This document shows, one piece after another, positions 1-8,595 of a stretch of DNA of 64,000 nt. The position numbers and the translations under genes were made by a program. How positions within the stretch are numbered: the first letter of the stretch is position 1; every line of letters begins with the position of its first letter. The stretch lies in NCBI GenBank assembly GCA_932521035.1, contig CAKOAU010000007.1:62001-126000 (forward strand), given 5' to 3'. The DNA is from Oscheius dolichura (taxonomy: Eukaryota; Nematoda; Chromadorea; Rhabditida; Rhabditidae). The notes under the pieces were generated by a model that worked only from the letters and a program-made list of their open reading frames with translations, was not told the DNA's origin and did no database searches.

Positions 1-31
1 GTACTTTTTGTTACATTTTTTACGCTGGTGG
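1..31 (+). repeat. Partial array A unit at the window edge
   Basis: All 31 bases match the stretch of the 80-bp array A unit that runs from GTACTTTTTG to TTTTTTACGCTGGTGG, and the match stops abruptly at base 32. It is either a lone fragment or the right end of another array A block lying left of the window. If the latter, the flank at 32-1226 sits between two array A blocks. Confidence 0.85.
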
Positions 32-177
32 AATCGAGCCCGGCGCGAAGCGCCGAGCGTGATTTGGGTTTACTCAGAGCACATGCCAAGCCCTTTTTTT
101 GATTTTGATGGCATAACTTTTTTCAGTTAAAAGATATCAAAAATCTGACTTCGCCATCGTGCTCCTCGTTGTTGATC
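32..177. other. Flank with no recognised content
   Basis: Mixed-composition DNA between the array A fragment and the first diverged repeat unit. No credible coding region or RNA gene was seen. Bases around 110-150 (TTTTTTCAG followed by ATATCAAAAA) faintly resemble the 3' part of the repeat units at 178-831, so part of it may be an older, badly decayed unit. Confidence 0.5.
41..55. other. Short GC-rich hairpin
   Basis: CGGCGC (41-46) and GCGCCG (50-55) are perfect 6-bp inverted arms around a GAA loop. It stands out in AT-rich surroundings. There is no T-tract straight after it and no gene nearby, so no terminator function is proposed. It may be chance. Confidence 0.35.
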
Positions 178-509
178 ACCCCTAGTGACCAATTTTCATG
201 AAATTTGCCCAAAAAATAGATGAGCTACGACTTCAAACGTGTTTTGGAAAGTGGCGCCGTACGCCGTACGCCGTCTGCGTCCGCTCGCTGTGGCGCTTTC
301 CGCTGTGGCTCTTTTTTTTAAAACCTTTTGCACGCGTCCAAAAACTTTTACAAAACAGCTACATATACAGTTTTTTACGCTGGTTCCGAATATGTAATAA
401 AACAATTGGGTTGGTGGGTTAGTTTTTCAGCTATAACATCAAACATATTTTTTCATGGTTGTTTCGGTAGCCCTTTTCGGCTAGAGAATTTTGAAAGTCT
501 GACAGGCTA
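178..509 (+). repeat. Diverged ~330-bp repeat, copy 1
   Basis: This copy aligns collinearly with copy 2. Shared landmarks in order are AATTTTCAT (193 / 544), CGCTGTGGC (about 287 / 617), an A/T-rich AAAACCTTT-like block, GTTTTTTACGCTG (370 / 691), GAATATGTAATAAAA, GGGTTAGTTTTT, TTTCGGCTA and GAATTTTGA (about 485 / 807). The offset falls from 351 to about 320 along the alignment, so indels total about 31 bp. The left end is uncertain. It ends at a TA (508-509) that corresponds to the insertion site of the MITE-like element downstream of copy 2. It carries GCACGCGTCC (330-339) and TTTTTTACGCTGG (371-383), both echoed in array A. Confidence 0.75.
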
Positions 510-831
510 TCTTATTCGGGATGGTCTTTTACCCCTTGATACTAATTTTCATAAAAGTTGGCTGAAAAATGGAAGAGCCACAGCATCAAACAGATGCGGC
601 ACGTCGTCGATGGGGTGCTTTTCGCTGTGGCCTCCTTTTAAAAAGGTTGTGTGTCCATCTAAAAACCTTTGCAAAACAGTTATATACACAGTTTTTTACG
701 CTGATTCTGAATATGTAATAAAAAAATTAGGTAGATGGGTTAGTTTTTTAGCTATACCATCAACTATTCTATTACATGTTTCTGCACGTAGCCCATTTCG
801 GCTAATGAATTTTGAACATTCGACATCACTA
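510..831 (+). repeat. Diverged ~330-bp repeat, copy 2
   Basis: Second copy of the flank unit, following copy 1 directly. It starts with CTTATTCGGG just after the TA at 508-509 and ends at the TA at 830-831, where the MITE-like element begins. It contains GTTTTTTACGCTG at 691-703. Divergence from copy 1 is substantial but landmark order is kept, which suggests an old tandem array. It could also be a decayed dispersed element that duplicated locally. Confidence 0.75.
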
Positions 832-856
832 TAGTCTGTTTCAAATGGAAAAACTT
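832..856 (+). repeat. Left terminal inverted repeat of the MITE-like element
   Basis: Begins TAGTCTGTTTCAAATGG and pairs with the right end at 22 of 25 positions. The mismatches lie at TIR positions 6, 7 and 23. The central block TTTCAAATGGAAAAA is perfectly conserved. Confidence 0.85.
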
Positions 857-1104
857 CTCCCGCACGGTTCGGACCTTCAAATTTTTCGAGTTCAATTTCT
901 TTCAAAATTTTCGATAATTGTATCTGACATAGATTTCGGCGATTTTTATATTTTTTCGGTAGTTCATAGCTCAAAATAAGCAAAAGCAGCGATAAAAATA
1001 ATCAAGATATATGTGAAATACGCATAAAAATGCATGCCAAAATGTCAGGTTGGACCATCTAGACGGGCAAATGCTCTATCTGGACCCGACTTTACCTTTA
1101 ACTA

Positions 1105-1129
1105 AATTTTTTCCATTTGAAATGGACTA
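1105..1129 (-). repeat. Right terminal inverted repeat of the MITE-like element
   Basis: On the minus strand it reads TAGTCCATTTCAAATGG and onward, matching the left end at 22 of 25 positions. It is followed on the plus strand by TA (1130-1131) and then by resumed flank-repeat sequence (TCTTATTAGGG). Confidence 0.85.
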
Positions 1130-1226
1130 TATCTTATTAGGGCATGAGTGTTTAGCTTTTGGCACAAATTTTCATGAAAATTGGCAGAAAATGGAAGAGC
1201 CGCAACATCAAACAGAGTTCTGATTG
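1130..1226 (+). repeat. Diverged ~330-bp repeat, copy 3, truncated at array A
   Basis: Begins TATCTTATTAGGG, equivalent to the start of copy 2, then AATTTTCATGAAAATTGGC (1167 onward) and GGAAGAGCC, GCAACATCAAACAGA, matching copy 2 at 544-592. Similarity stops at about 1215-1226, where GATTGGGTCTGCGG leads straight into array A. So array A starts inside a flank repeat unit. Confidence 0.78.
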
Positions 1227-1680
1227 GGTCTGCGGTGGACGCGTACTTTTTGTTACATTTTTTACGCTGGTGGTGGTTTCAGTGGGGTCGTGGAATGTTC
1301 CGAGGGGCTCTGCGGTGGACGCGTTCTTTTTGTTACATTTTTTATGCTGGTAGTGTCTTCAGTGGGGTCGTGGAATGTTCCGAGGGGCTCTGCGGTGGAC
1401 GCGTACTTTTTGTTACATTTTTTACGCTGTTGCTGGTTTCAGTGGGGTCGTGGAATGTTCCGAGGGGCTCTGCGGTGGACGCGTACTTTTTGTTACATTT
1501 TTTACGCTGGTGGTGTCTTCAGTGGGGTCGTGGAATGTTCCGAGGGGCTCTGCGGTGGACGCGTACTTTTTGTTACATTTTTTACGCTGGTGGCGGATTC
1601 AGTGGGGTCGTGGAATGTTCCGAGGGGCTCTGGGGTGGACGCGTACTTTTTGTTACATTTTTTACGCTGGTGGTGGTTTC

Positions 1681-1739
1681 AGTGGGGTCTCCGGTGGACG
1701 CGTACTTTTTGTTACATTTTTTACGCTGGTGGCGGATTC
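1681..1739 (+). repeat. 59-bp deletion form of the A unit, copy 1
   Basis: Lacks 21 bp, including GTGGAATGTTCC. The junction reads GGGGTCTCCGGTGG where a full unit runs from GGGGTC to GGGGCTCTGCGG. Confidence 0.9.
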
Positions 1740-1819
1740 AGTGGGGTCGTGGAATGTTCCGAGGGGCTCTGGGGTGGACGCGTACTTTTTGTTACATTTT
1801 TTACGCTGGTGGTGGTTTC

Positions 1820-1878
1820 AGTGGGGTCTCCGGTGGACGCGTACTTTTTGTTACATTTTTTACGCTGGTGGTGGTTTC
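1820..1878 (+). repeat. 59-bp deletion form of the A unit, copy 2
   Basis: Same breakpoint and same CC substitution as the unit at 1681, so copied from it (or the reverse) rather than deleted independently. Confidence 0.9.
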
Positions 1879-2038
1879 AGTGGGGTCGTGGAATGTTCCG
1901 AGGGGCTCTACGGTGGACGCGTACTTTTTGTTACATTTTTTACGCTGGTGGCGGATTCAGTGGGGTCGTGGAATGTTCCGAGGGGCTCTGCGGTGGACGC
2001 GTACTTTTTGTTACATTTTTTACGCTGGTGGTGGTTTC

Positions 2039-2097
2039 ACTGGGGTCTCCGGTGGACGCGTACTTTTTGTTACATTTTTAACGCTGGTGGTGGATTC
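2039..2097 (+). repeat. 59-bp deletion form of the A unit, copy 3
   Basis: Third copy with the identical junction. It is marked by a private ACTGGGG start and by TTTTTAACGCTGG in place of TTTTTTACGCTGG. Confidence 0.9.
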
Positions 2098-2344
2098 AGT
2101 GGGGTCGTGGAATGTTCCGAGGGGCTCTGCGGTGGACGCGTACTTTTTGTTACATTTTTTGCGCTGGTGGTGGATTCAGCGGGGTCGTGGAATGTTCCGA
2201 GGGGCTCTGCGGTGGACGCGTACTTTTTGTTACATTTTTTACGCTGGTGGTGGTTTCAGTGGGGTCGTGGAATGTTCCGAGGGGCTCTGCGGTGGACGCG
2301 TACTTTTTGTTACATTTTTTACGCTGGTGGCGGATTCAGTGGGG

Positions 2345-2352
2345 TCTCTAAA
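2345..2352. other. Array A / array B junction
   Basis: The last A unit ends in GTGGGGTCTC, the same edge used by the 59-bp deletion units, and array B starts at AAAGTCG in mid-unit. No linker beyond one or two bases is visible. Confidence 0.85.
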
Positions 2353-2970
2353 GTCGTATGGATGGATTCACTTTGCCCAAAAGTCGTATGGATGGATTCA
2401 CTTTGCCCAAAAGTCGTATGGATGGATTCACTTTGCCCAAAAGTCGCATCGAGGGATTCACTTTGCCCAAAAGTCGTATGGATGGATTCACTTTGCCCAA
2501 AAGTCGTATGGATGGATTCACTTTGCCCAAAAGTCGCATCGAGGGATTCACTTTGCCCAAAAGTCGTATGGATGGATTCACTTTGCCCAAAAGTCGTATG
2601 GATGGATTCACTTTGCCCAAAAGTCGCATGGAGGGATTCACTTTGCCCAAAAGTCGCATCGAGGGATTCACTTTGCCCAAAAGTCGTATGGATGGATTCA
2701 CTTTGCCCAAAAGTCGTATGGATGGATTCACTTTGCCCAAAAGTCGTATGGATGGATTCACTTTGCCCAAAAGTCGCATCGAGGGATTCACTTTGCCCAA
2801 AAGTCGTATGGATGGATTCACTTTGCCCAAAAGTCGTATGGATGGATTCACTTTGCCCAAAAGTCGCATCGAGGGATTCACTTTGCCCAAAAGTCGTATG
2901 GATGGATTCACTTTGCCCAAAAGTCGTATGGATGGATTCACTTTGCCCAAAAGTCGCATCGAGGGATTCA
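2351..2970 (+). repeat. Array B block 1 (21 units)
   Basis: Variant order: aaa b aa b aa c b aaa b aa b aa b. The same order ends the big block before the 35-bp unit at 7761, at a constant offset of 4,790 bp (b 2441 to 7231; c 2621 to 7411). The left array edge is therefore a cut through an internal higher-order block. Confidence 0.9.
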
Positions 2971-3005
2971 CTAGGAGTTTTTTACGGAAGAGTTTGATGG
3001 ATTCA
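2971..3005 (+). repeat. 35-bp B variant unit 1
   Basis: First of 18. It replaces the CTTTGCCC part of a unit with CTAGGAGTTTTTTACGGAAG, then GAGTTTGATGG... resuming the ordinary unit at ATTCA. Confidence 0.93.
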
Positions 3006-3095
3006 CTTTGCCCAAAAGTCGCATCGAGGGATTCACTTTGCCCAAAAGTCGTATGGATGGATTCACTTTGCCCAAAAGTCGCATGGAGGGATTCA
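3006..3095 (+). repeat. Array B block 2 (b a c)
   Basis: Three units between 35-bp units. The equivalent region at 7796-7920 has the same three units but with an extra 35-bp unit inserted after b. Confidence 0.9.
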
Positions 3096-3130
3096 CTAGG
3101 AGTTTTTTACGGAAGAGTTTGATGGATTCA
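3096..3130 (+). repeat. 35-bp B variant unit 2
   Basis: Followed by a 15-unit block. This 485-bp spacing to the next 35-bp unit recurs at 7921. Confidence 0.93.
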
Positions 3131-3580
3131 CTTTGCCCAAAAGTCGTATGGATGGATTCACTTTGCCCAAAAGTCGTATGGATGGATTCACTTTGCCCAA
3201 AAGTCGTATGGATGGATTCACTTTGCCCAAAAGTCGTATGGATGGATTCACTTTGCCCAAAATTCGTATGGATGGATTCACTTTGCCCAAAAGTCGTATG
3301 GATGGATTCACTTTGCCCAAAAGTCGTATGGATGGATTCACTTTGCCCAAAAGTCGCATGGATGGATTCACTTTGCCCAAAAGTCGTATGGATGGATTCA
3401 CTTTGCCCAAAAGTCGTATGGATGGATTCACTTTGCCCAAAAGTCGTATGGATGGATTCACTTTGCCCAAAAGTCGTATGGATGGATTCACTTTGCCCAA
3501 AAGTCGTATGGATGGATTCACTTTGCCCAAAAGTCGTATGGATGGATTCACTTTGCCCAAAAGTCGCATCGAGGGATTCA
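3131..3580 (+). repeat. Array B block 3 (15 units)
   Basis: Order: aaaa e aa d aaaaaa b. The e unit at 3261 and the d unit at 3351 recur at 8086 and 8176, both exactly 4,825 bp away. Confidence 0.9.
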
Positions 3581-3615
3581 CTAGGAGTTTTTTACGGAAG
3601 AGTTTGATGGATTCA
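3581..3615 (+). repeat. 35-bp B variant unit 3
   Basis: Left border of the first b-a-c-c cassette. Confidence 0.93.
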
Positions 3616-3735
3616 CTTTGCCCAAAAGTCGCATCGAGGGATTCACTTTGCCCAAAAGTCGTATGGATGGATTCACTTTGCCCAAAAGTCGCATGGAGGG
3701 ATTCACTTTGCCCAAAAGTCGCATGGAGGGATTCA
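3616..3735 (+). repeat. Array B b-a-c-c cassette, copy 1
   Basis: Four units in the order b a c c, enclosed by 35-bp units on both sides. The same enclosed cassette recurs at 8441-8560 and 16976-17095. Confidence 0.9.
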
Positions 3736-3770
3736 CTAGGAGTTTTTTACGGAAGAGTTTGATGGATTCA
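3736..3770 (+). repeat. 35-bp B variant unit 4
   Basis: Right border of cassette copy 1. The next 35-bp unit is 4,025 bp away. Confidence 0.93.
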
Positions 3771-6700
3771 CTTTGCCCAAAAGTCGTATGGATGGATTCA
3801 CTTTGCCCAAAAGTCGTATGGATGGATTCACTTTGCCCAAAAGTCGTATGGATGGATTCACTTTGCCCAAAAGTCGTATGGATGGATTCACTTTGCCCAA
3901 AAGTCGTATGGATGGATTCACTTTGCCCAAAAGTCGTATGGATGGATTCACTTTGCCCAAAAGTCGTATGGATGGATTCACTTTGCCCAAAAGTCGTATG
4001 GATGGATTCACTTTGCCCAAAAGTCGTATGGATGGATTCACTTTGCCCAAAAGTCGTATGGATGGATTCACTTTGCCCAAAAGTCGTATGGATGGATTCA
4101 CTTTGCCCAAAAGTCGTATGGATGGATTCACTTTGCCCAAAATTCGTATGGATGGATTCACTTTGCCCAAAAGTCGTATGGATGGATTCACTTTGCCCAA
4201 AAGTCGTATGGATGGATTCACTTTGCCCAAAAGTCGTATGGATGGATTCACTTTGCCCAAAAGTCGTATGGATGGATTCACTTTGCCCAAAAGTCGCATG
4301 GAGGGATTCACTTTGCCCAAAAGTCGTATGGATGGATTCACTTTGCCCAAAAGTCGTATGGATGGATTCACTTTGCCCAAAAGTCGCATGGAGGGATTCA
4401 CTTTGCCCAAAAGTCGTATGGATGGATTCACTTTGCCCAAAAGTCGTATGGATGGATTCACTTTGCCCAAAAGTCGTATGGATGGATTCACTTTGCCCAA
4501 AAGTCGTATGGATGGATTCACTTTGCCCAAAAGTCGTATGGATGGATTCACTTTGCCCAAAAGTCGTATGGATGGATTCACTTTGCCCAAAAGTCGTATG
4601 GATGGATTCACTTTGCCCAAAAGTCGTATGGATGGATTCACTTTGCCCAAAAGTCGTATGGATGGATTCACTTTGCCCAAAAGTCGTATGGATGGATTCA
4701 CTTTGCCCAAAAGTCGTATGGATGGATTCACTTTGCCCAAAAGTCGTATGGATGGATTCACTTTGCCCAAAAGTCGCATGGATGGATTCACTTTGCCCAA
4801 AAGTCGTATGGATGGATTCACTTTGCCCAAAAGTCGCATGGAGGGATTCACTTTGCCCAAAAGTCGTATGGATGGATTCACTTTGCCCAAAAGTCGTATG
4901 GATGGATTCACTTTGCCCAAAAGTCGCATCGAGGGATTCACTTTGCCCAAAAGTCGTATGGATGGATTCACTTTGCCCAAAAGTCGTATGGATGGATTCA
5001 CTTTGCCCAAAAGTCGCATCGAGGGATTCACTTTGCCCAAAAGTCGTATGGATGGATTCACTTTGCCCAAAAGTCGTATGGATGGATTCACTTTGCCCAA
5101 AAGTCGTATGGATGGATTCACTTTGCCCAAAAGTCGTATGGATGGATTCACTTTGCCCAAAAGTCGCATCGAGGGATTCACTTTGCCCAAAAGTCGTATG
5201 GATGGATTCACTTTGCCCAAAAGTCGTATGGATGGATTCACTTTGCCCAAAAGTCGTATGGATGGATTCACTTTGCCCAAAAGTCGCATCGAGGGATTCA
5301 CTTTGCCCAAAAGTCGTATGGATGGATTCACTTTGCCCAAAAGTCGTATGGATGGATTCACTTTGCCCAAAAGTCGTATGGATGGATTCACTTTGCCCAA
5401 AAGTCGTATGGATGGATTCACTTTGCCCAAAAGTCGTATGGATGGATTCACTTTGCCCAAAAGTCGCATCGAGGGATTCACTTTGCCCAAAAGTCGTATG
5501 GATGGATTCACTTTGCCCAAAAGTCGTATGGATGGATTCACTTTGCCCAAAAGTCGTATGGATGGATTCACTTTGCCCAAAAGTCGTATGGATGGATTCA
5601 CTTTGCCCAAAAGTCGTATGGATGGATTCACTTTGCCCAAAAGTCGTATGGATGGATTCACTTTGCCCAAAAGTCGTATGGATGGATTCACTTTGCCCAA
5701 AAGTCGTATGGATGGATTCACTTTGCCCAAAAGTCGTATGGATGGATTCACTTTGCCCAAAAGTCGTATGGATGGATTCACTTTGCCCAAAAGTCGTATG
5801 GATGGATTCACTTTGCCCAAAAGTCGTATGGATGGATTCACTTTGCCCAAAATTCGTATGGATGGATTCACTTTGCCCAAAAGTCGTATGGATGGATTCA
5901 CTTTGCCCAAAAGTCGTATGGATGGATTCACTTTGCCCAAAAGTCGTATGGATGGATTCACTTTGCCCAAAAGTCGTATGGATGGATTCACTTTGCCCAA
6001 AAGTCGCATGGAGGGATTCACTTTGCCCAAAAGTCGTATGGATGGATTCACTTTGCCCAAAAGTCGTATGGATGGATTCACTTTGCCCAAAAGTCGCATG
6101 GAGGGATTCACTTTGCCCAAAAGTCGTATGGATGGATTCACTTTGCCCAAAAGTCGTATGGATGGATTCACTTTGCCCAAAAGTCGTATGGATGGATTCA
6201 CTTTGCCCAAAAGTCGTATGGATGGATTCACTTTGCCCAAAAGTCGTATGGATGGATTCACTTTGCCCAAAAGTCGTATGGATGGATTCACTTTGCCCAA
6301 AAGTCGTATGGATGGATTCACTTTGCCCAAAAGTCGTATGGATGGATTCACTTTGCCCAAAAGTCGTATGGATGGATTCACTTTGCCCAAAAGTCGTATG
6401 GATGGATTCACTTTGCCCAAAAGTCGTATGGATGGATTCACTTTGCCCAAAAGTCGTATGGATGGATTCACTTTGCCCAAAAGTCGCATGGATGGATTCA
6501 CTTTGCCCAAAAGTCGTATGGATGGATTCACTTTGCCCAAAAGTCGCATGGAGGGATTCACTTTGCCCAAAAGTCGTATGGATGGATTCACTTTGCCCAA
6601 AAGTCGTATGGATGGATTCACTTTGCCCAAAAGTCGCATCGAGGGATTCACTTTGCCCAAAAGTCGTATGGATGGATTCACTTTGCCCAAAAGTCGTATG

Positions 6701-7760
6701 GATGGATTCACTTTGCCCAAAAGTCGCATCGAGGGATTCACTTTGCCCAAAAGTCGTATGGATGGATTCACTTTGCCCAAAAGTCGTATTTATGGATTCA
6801 CTTTGCCCAAAAGTCGCATCGAGGGATTCACTTTGCCCAAAAGTCGTATGGATGGATTCACTTTGCCCAAAAGTCGTATGGATGGATTCACTTTGCCCAA
6901 AAGTCGTATGGATGGATTCACTTTGCCCAAAAGTCGCATCGAGGGATTCACTTTGCCCAAAAGTCGTATGGATGGATTCACTTTGCCCAAAAGTCGTATG
7001 GATGGATTCACTTTGCCCAAAAGTCGTATGGATGGATTCACTTTGCCCAAAAGTCGTATGGATGGATTCACTTTGCCCAAAAGTCGTATGGATGGATTCA
7101 CTTTGCCCAAAAGTCGCATCGAGGGATTCACTTTGCCCAAAAGTCGTATGGATGGATTCACTTTGCCCAAAAGTCGTATGGATGGATTCACTTTGCCCAA
7201 AAGTCGTATGGATGGATTCACTTTGCCCAAAAGTCGCATCGAGGGATTCACTTTGCCCAAAAGTCGTATGGATGGATTCACTTTGCCCAAAAGTCGTATG
7301 GATGGATTCACTTTGCCCAAAAGTCGCATCGAGGGATTCACTTTGCCCAAAAGTCGTATGGATGGATTCACTTTGCCCAAAAGTCGTATGGATGGATTCA
7401 CTTTGCCCAAAAGTCGCATGGAGGGATTCACTTTGCCCAAAAGTCGCATCGAGGGATTCACTTTGCCCAAAAGTCGTATGGATGGATTCACTTTGCCCAA
7501 AAGTCGTATGGATGGATTCACTTTGCCCAAAAGTCGTATGGATGGATTCACTTTGCCCAAAAGTCGCATCGAGGGATTCACTTTGCCCAAAAGTCGTATG
7601 GATGGATTCACTTTGCCCAAAAGTCGTATGGATGGATTCACTTTGCCCAAAAGTCGCATCGAGGGATTCACTTTGCCCAAAAGTCGTATGGATGGATTCA
7701 CTTTGCCCAAAAGTCGTATGGATGGATTCACTTTGCCCAAAAGTCGCATCGAGGGATTCA
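3771..7760 (+). repeat. Array B block 5 (133 units) with internal duplication
   Basis: The 133 units between two 35-bp units hold a run of about 57 units present twice: the marker series e-c-c-d-c-b-b at 4141, 4291, 4381, 4771, 4831, 4921 and 5011 recurs at 5851, 6001, 6091, 6481, 6541, 6631 and 6721, each 1,710 bp later. After that the second copy lacks two units and carries one f unit (6781); the series then continues at an offset of 1,650 bp (5161 to 6811, 5281 to 6931, 5461 to 7111). The last 21 units equal block 1 (2351-2970) in variant order. Confidence 0.92.
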
Positions 7761-7795
7761 CTAGGAGTTTTTTACGGAAGAGTTTGATGGATTCA
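7761..7795 (+). repeat. 35-bp B variant unit 5
   Basis: Equivalent to the unit at 2971 in the 4.8-kb duplication. Confidence 0.93.
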
Positions 7796-7825
7796 CTTTG
7801 CCCAAAAGTCGCATCGAGGGATTCA
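7796..7825 (+). repeat. Single b unit between 35-bp units
   Basis: The shortest interval in the array: one 30-bp unit, with the next 35-bp unit starting only 65 bp after the last. Confidence 0.9.
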
Positions 7826-7860
7826 CTAGGAGTTTTTTACGGAAGAGTTTGATGGATTCA
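7826..7860 (+). repeat. 35-bp B variant unit 6 (extra copy)
   Basis: No counterpart in the paralogous 2971-3096 interval. It accounts for the change of duplication offset from 4,790 to 4,825 bp. Confidence 0.92.
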
Positions 7861-7920
7861 CTTTGCCCAAAAGTCGTATGGATGGATTCACTTTGCCCAA
7901 AAGTCGCATGGAGGGATTCA
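7861..7920 (+). repeat. Array B pair (a c)
   Basis: Two units, equivalent to the last two units of 3006-3095. Confidence 0.9.
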
Positions 7921-7955
7921 CTAGGAGTTTTTTACGGAAGAGTTTGATGGATTCA
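7921..7955 (+). repeat. 35-bp B variant unit 7
   Basis: Counterpart of the unit at 3096. Confidence 0.93.
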
Positions 7956-8405
7956 CTTTGCCCAAAAGTCGTATGGATGGATTCACTTTGCCCAAAAGTC
8001 GTATGGATGGATTCACTTTGCCCAAAAGTCGTATGGATGGATTCACTTTGCCCAAAAGTCGTATGGATGGATTCACTTTGCCCAAAATTCGTATGGATGG
8101 ATTCACTTTGCCCAAAAGTCGTATGGATGGATTCACTTTGCCCAAAAGTCGTATGGATGGATTCACTTTGCCCAAAAGTCGCATGGATGGATTCACTTTG
8201 CCCAAAAGTCGTATGGATGGATTCACTTTGCCCAAAAGTCGTATGGATGGATTCACTTTGCCCAAAAGTCGTATGGATGGATTCACTTTGCCCAAAAGTC
8301 GTATGGATGGATTCACTTTGCCCAAAAGTCGTATGGATGGATTCACTTTGCCCAAAAGTCGTATGGATGGATTCACTTTGCCCAAAAGTCGCATCGAGGG
8401 ATTCA
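7956..8405 (+). repeat. Array B block (15 units), copy of 3131-3580
   Basis: Same unit number and same e and d placement as 3131-3580, offset 4,825 bp. Confidence 0.92.
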
Positions 8406-8440
8406 CTAGGAGTTTTTTACGGAAGAGTTTGATGGATTCA
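8406..8440 (+). repeat. 35-bp B variant unit 8
   Basis: Counterpart of the unit at 3581. Confidence 0.93.
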
Positions 8441-8560
8441 CTTTGCCCAAAAGTCGCATCGAGGGATTCACTTTGCCCAAAAGTCGTATGGATGGATTCA
8501 CTTTGCCCAAAAGTCGCATGGAGGGATTCACTTTGCCCAAAAGTCGCATGGAGGGATTCA
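8441..8560 (+). repeat. Array B b-a-c-c cassette, copy 2
   Basis: Same four units and enclosing 35-bp units as cassette copy 1. Confidence 0.9.
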
Positions 8561-8595
8561 CTAGGAGTTTTTTACGGAAGAGTTTGATGGATTCA
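8561..8595 (+). repeat. 35-bp B variant unit 9
   Basis: Opens the longest uninterrupted 30-bp run: the next 35-bp unit is 8,255 bp away. Confidence 0.93.

Larger units (their letters stand above)
832..1129. mobile_element. MITE-like element with TIRs and TA target duplication
   Basis: A 298-bp segment bounded by inverted repeats starting TAGTC, with TA directly outside each end (830-831 and 1130-1131). Including the TA, 24 of 27 bases pair between the ends. The flanking repeat supplies a natural empty site: copy 1 runs into copy 2 through GGCTATCTTATTCGGG (506-521), with one TA where copies 2 and 3 have the element. TA duplication and short TIRs are typical of non-autonomous Tc1/mariner-superfamily elements (family knowledge). 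No transposase fragment was recognised in the AT-rich interior. PiggyBac-like (TTAA) and hAT-like (8-bp duplication) origins do not fit. The specific family was not identified. Confidence 0.82.
1227..2347 (+). repeat. Satellite array A, 80-bp unit
   Basis: The landmark AGTGGGGT (AC in place of AG at 2039) recurs at 1281, 1361, 1441, 1521, 1601, 1681, 1740, 1820, 1879, 1959, 2039, 2098, 2178, 2258 and 2338: eleven 80-bp intervals and three of 59 bp. Each unit carries GTGGAATGTTCCGAGGGGC (absent in the short form), CGGTGGACGCGTAC, TTTTTGTTACATTTTTTACG and a variable block (GGTGGTGGTTTC, GGTGGCGGATTC or GGTGGTGTCTTC). Copies differ by a few substitutions, so the array is young. The plus strand of the unit has no stop in any frame, which yields long open frames; 80 is not a multiple of 3, so such a frame would not encode a constant peptide repeat. 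Right end: it breaks off in GGGGTCTC at array B. Confidence 0.95.

Noticed and set aside
225-262. Possible ancestry of array C in the flank (minus-strand AACACGTTTGAAG versus C GACACGTTTGATC)
   Set aside because: Only eight contiguous bases are shared with no supporting collinear match, so it is within chance.
328-834. 168-codon open frame in the flank
   Set aside because: It spans the boundary of two diverged repeat copies, shows no recognisable domain, and its sequence is conserved as DNA repeat landmarks rather than by codon.
696-983. 95-codon minus-strand open frame
   Set aside because: It crosses the end of the MITE-like element into flank repeat, resembles no transposase I know, and is short enough for chance.
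1181-2997. Three overlapping plus-strand open frames across array A
   Set aside because: The 80-bp unit lacks stops, so all three frames stay open together. The peptides are three-way translations of the same DNA and run on into array B.
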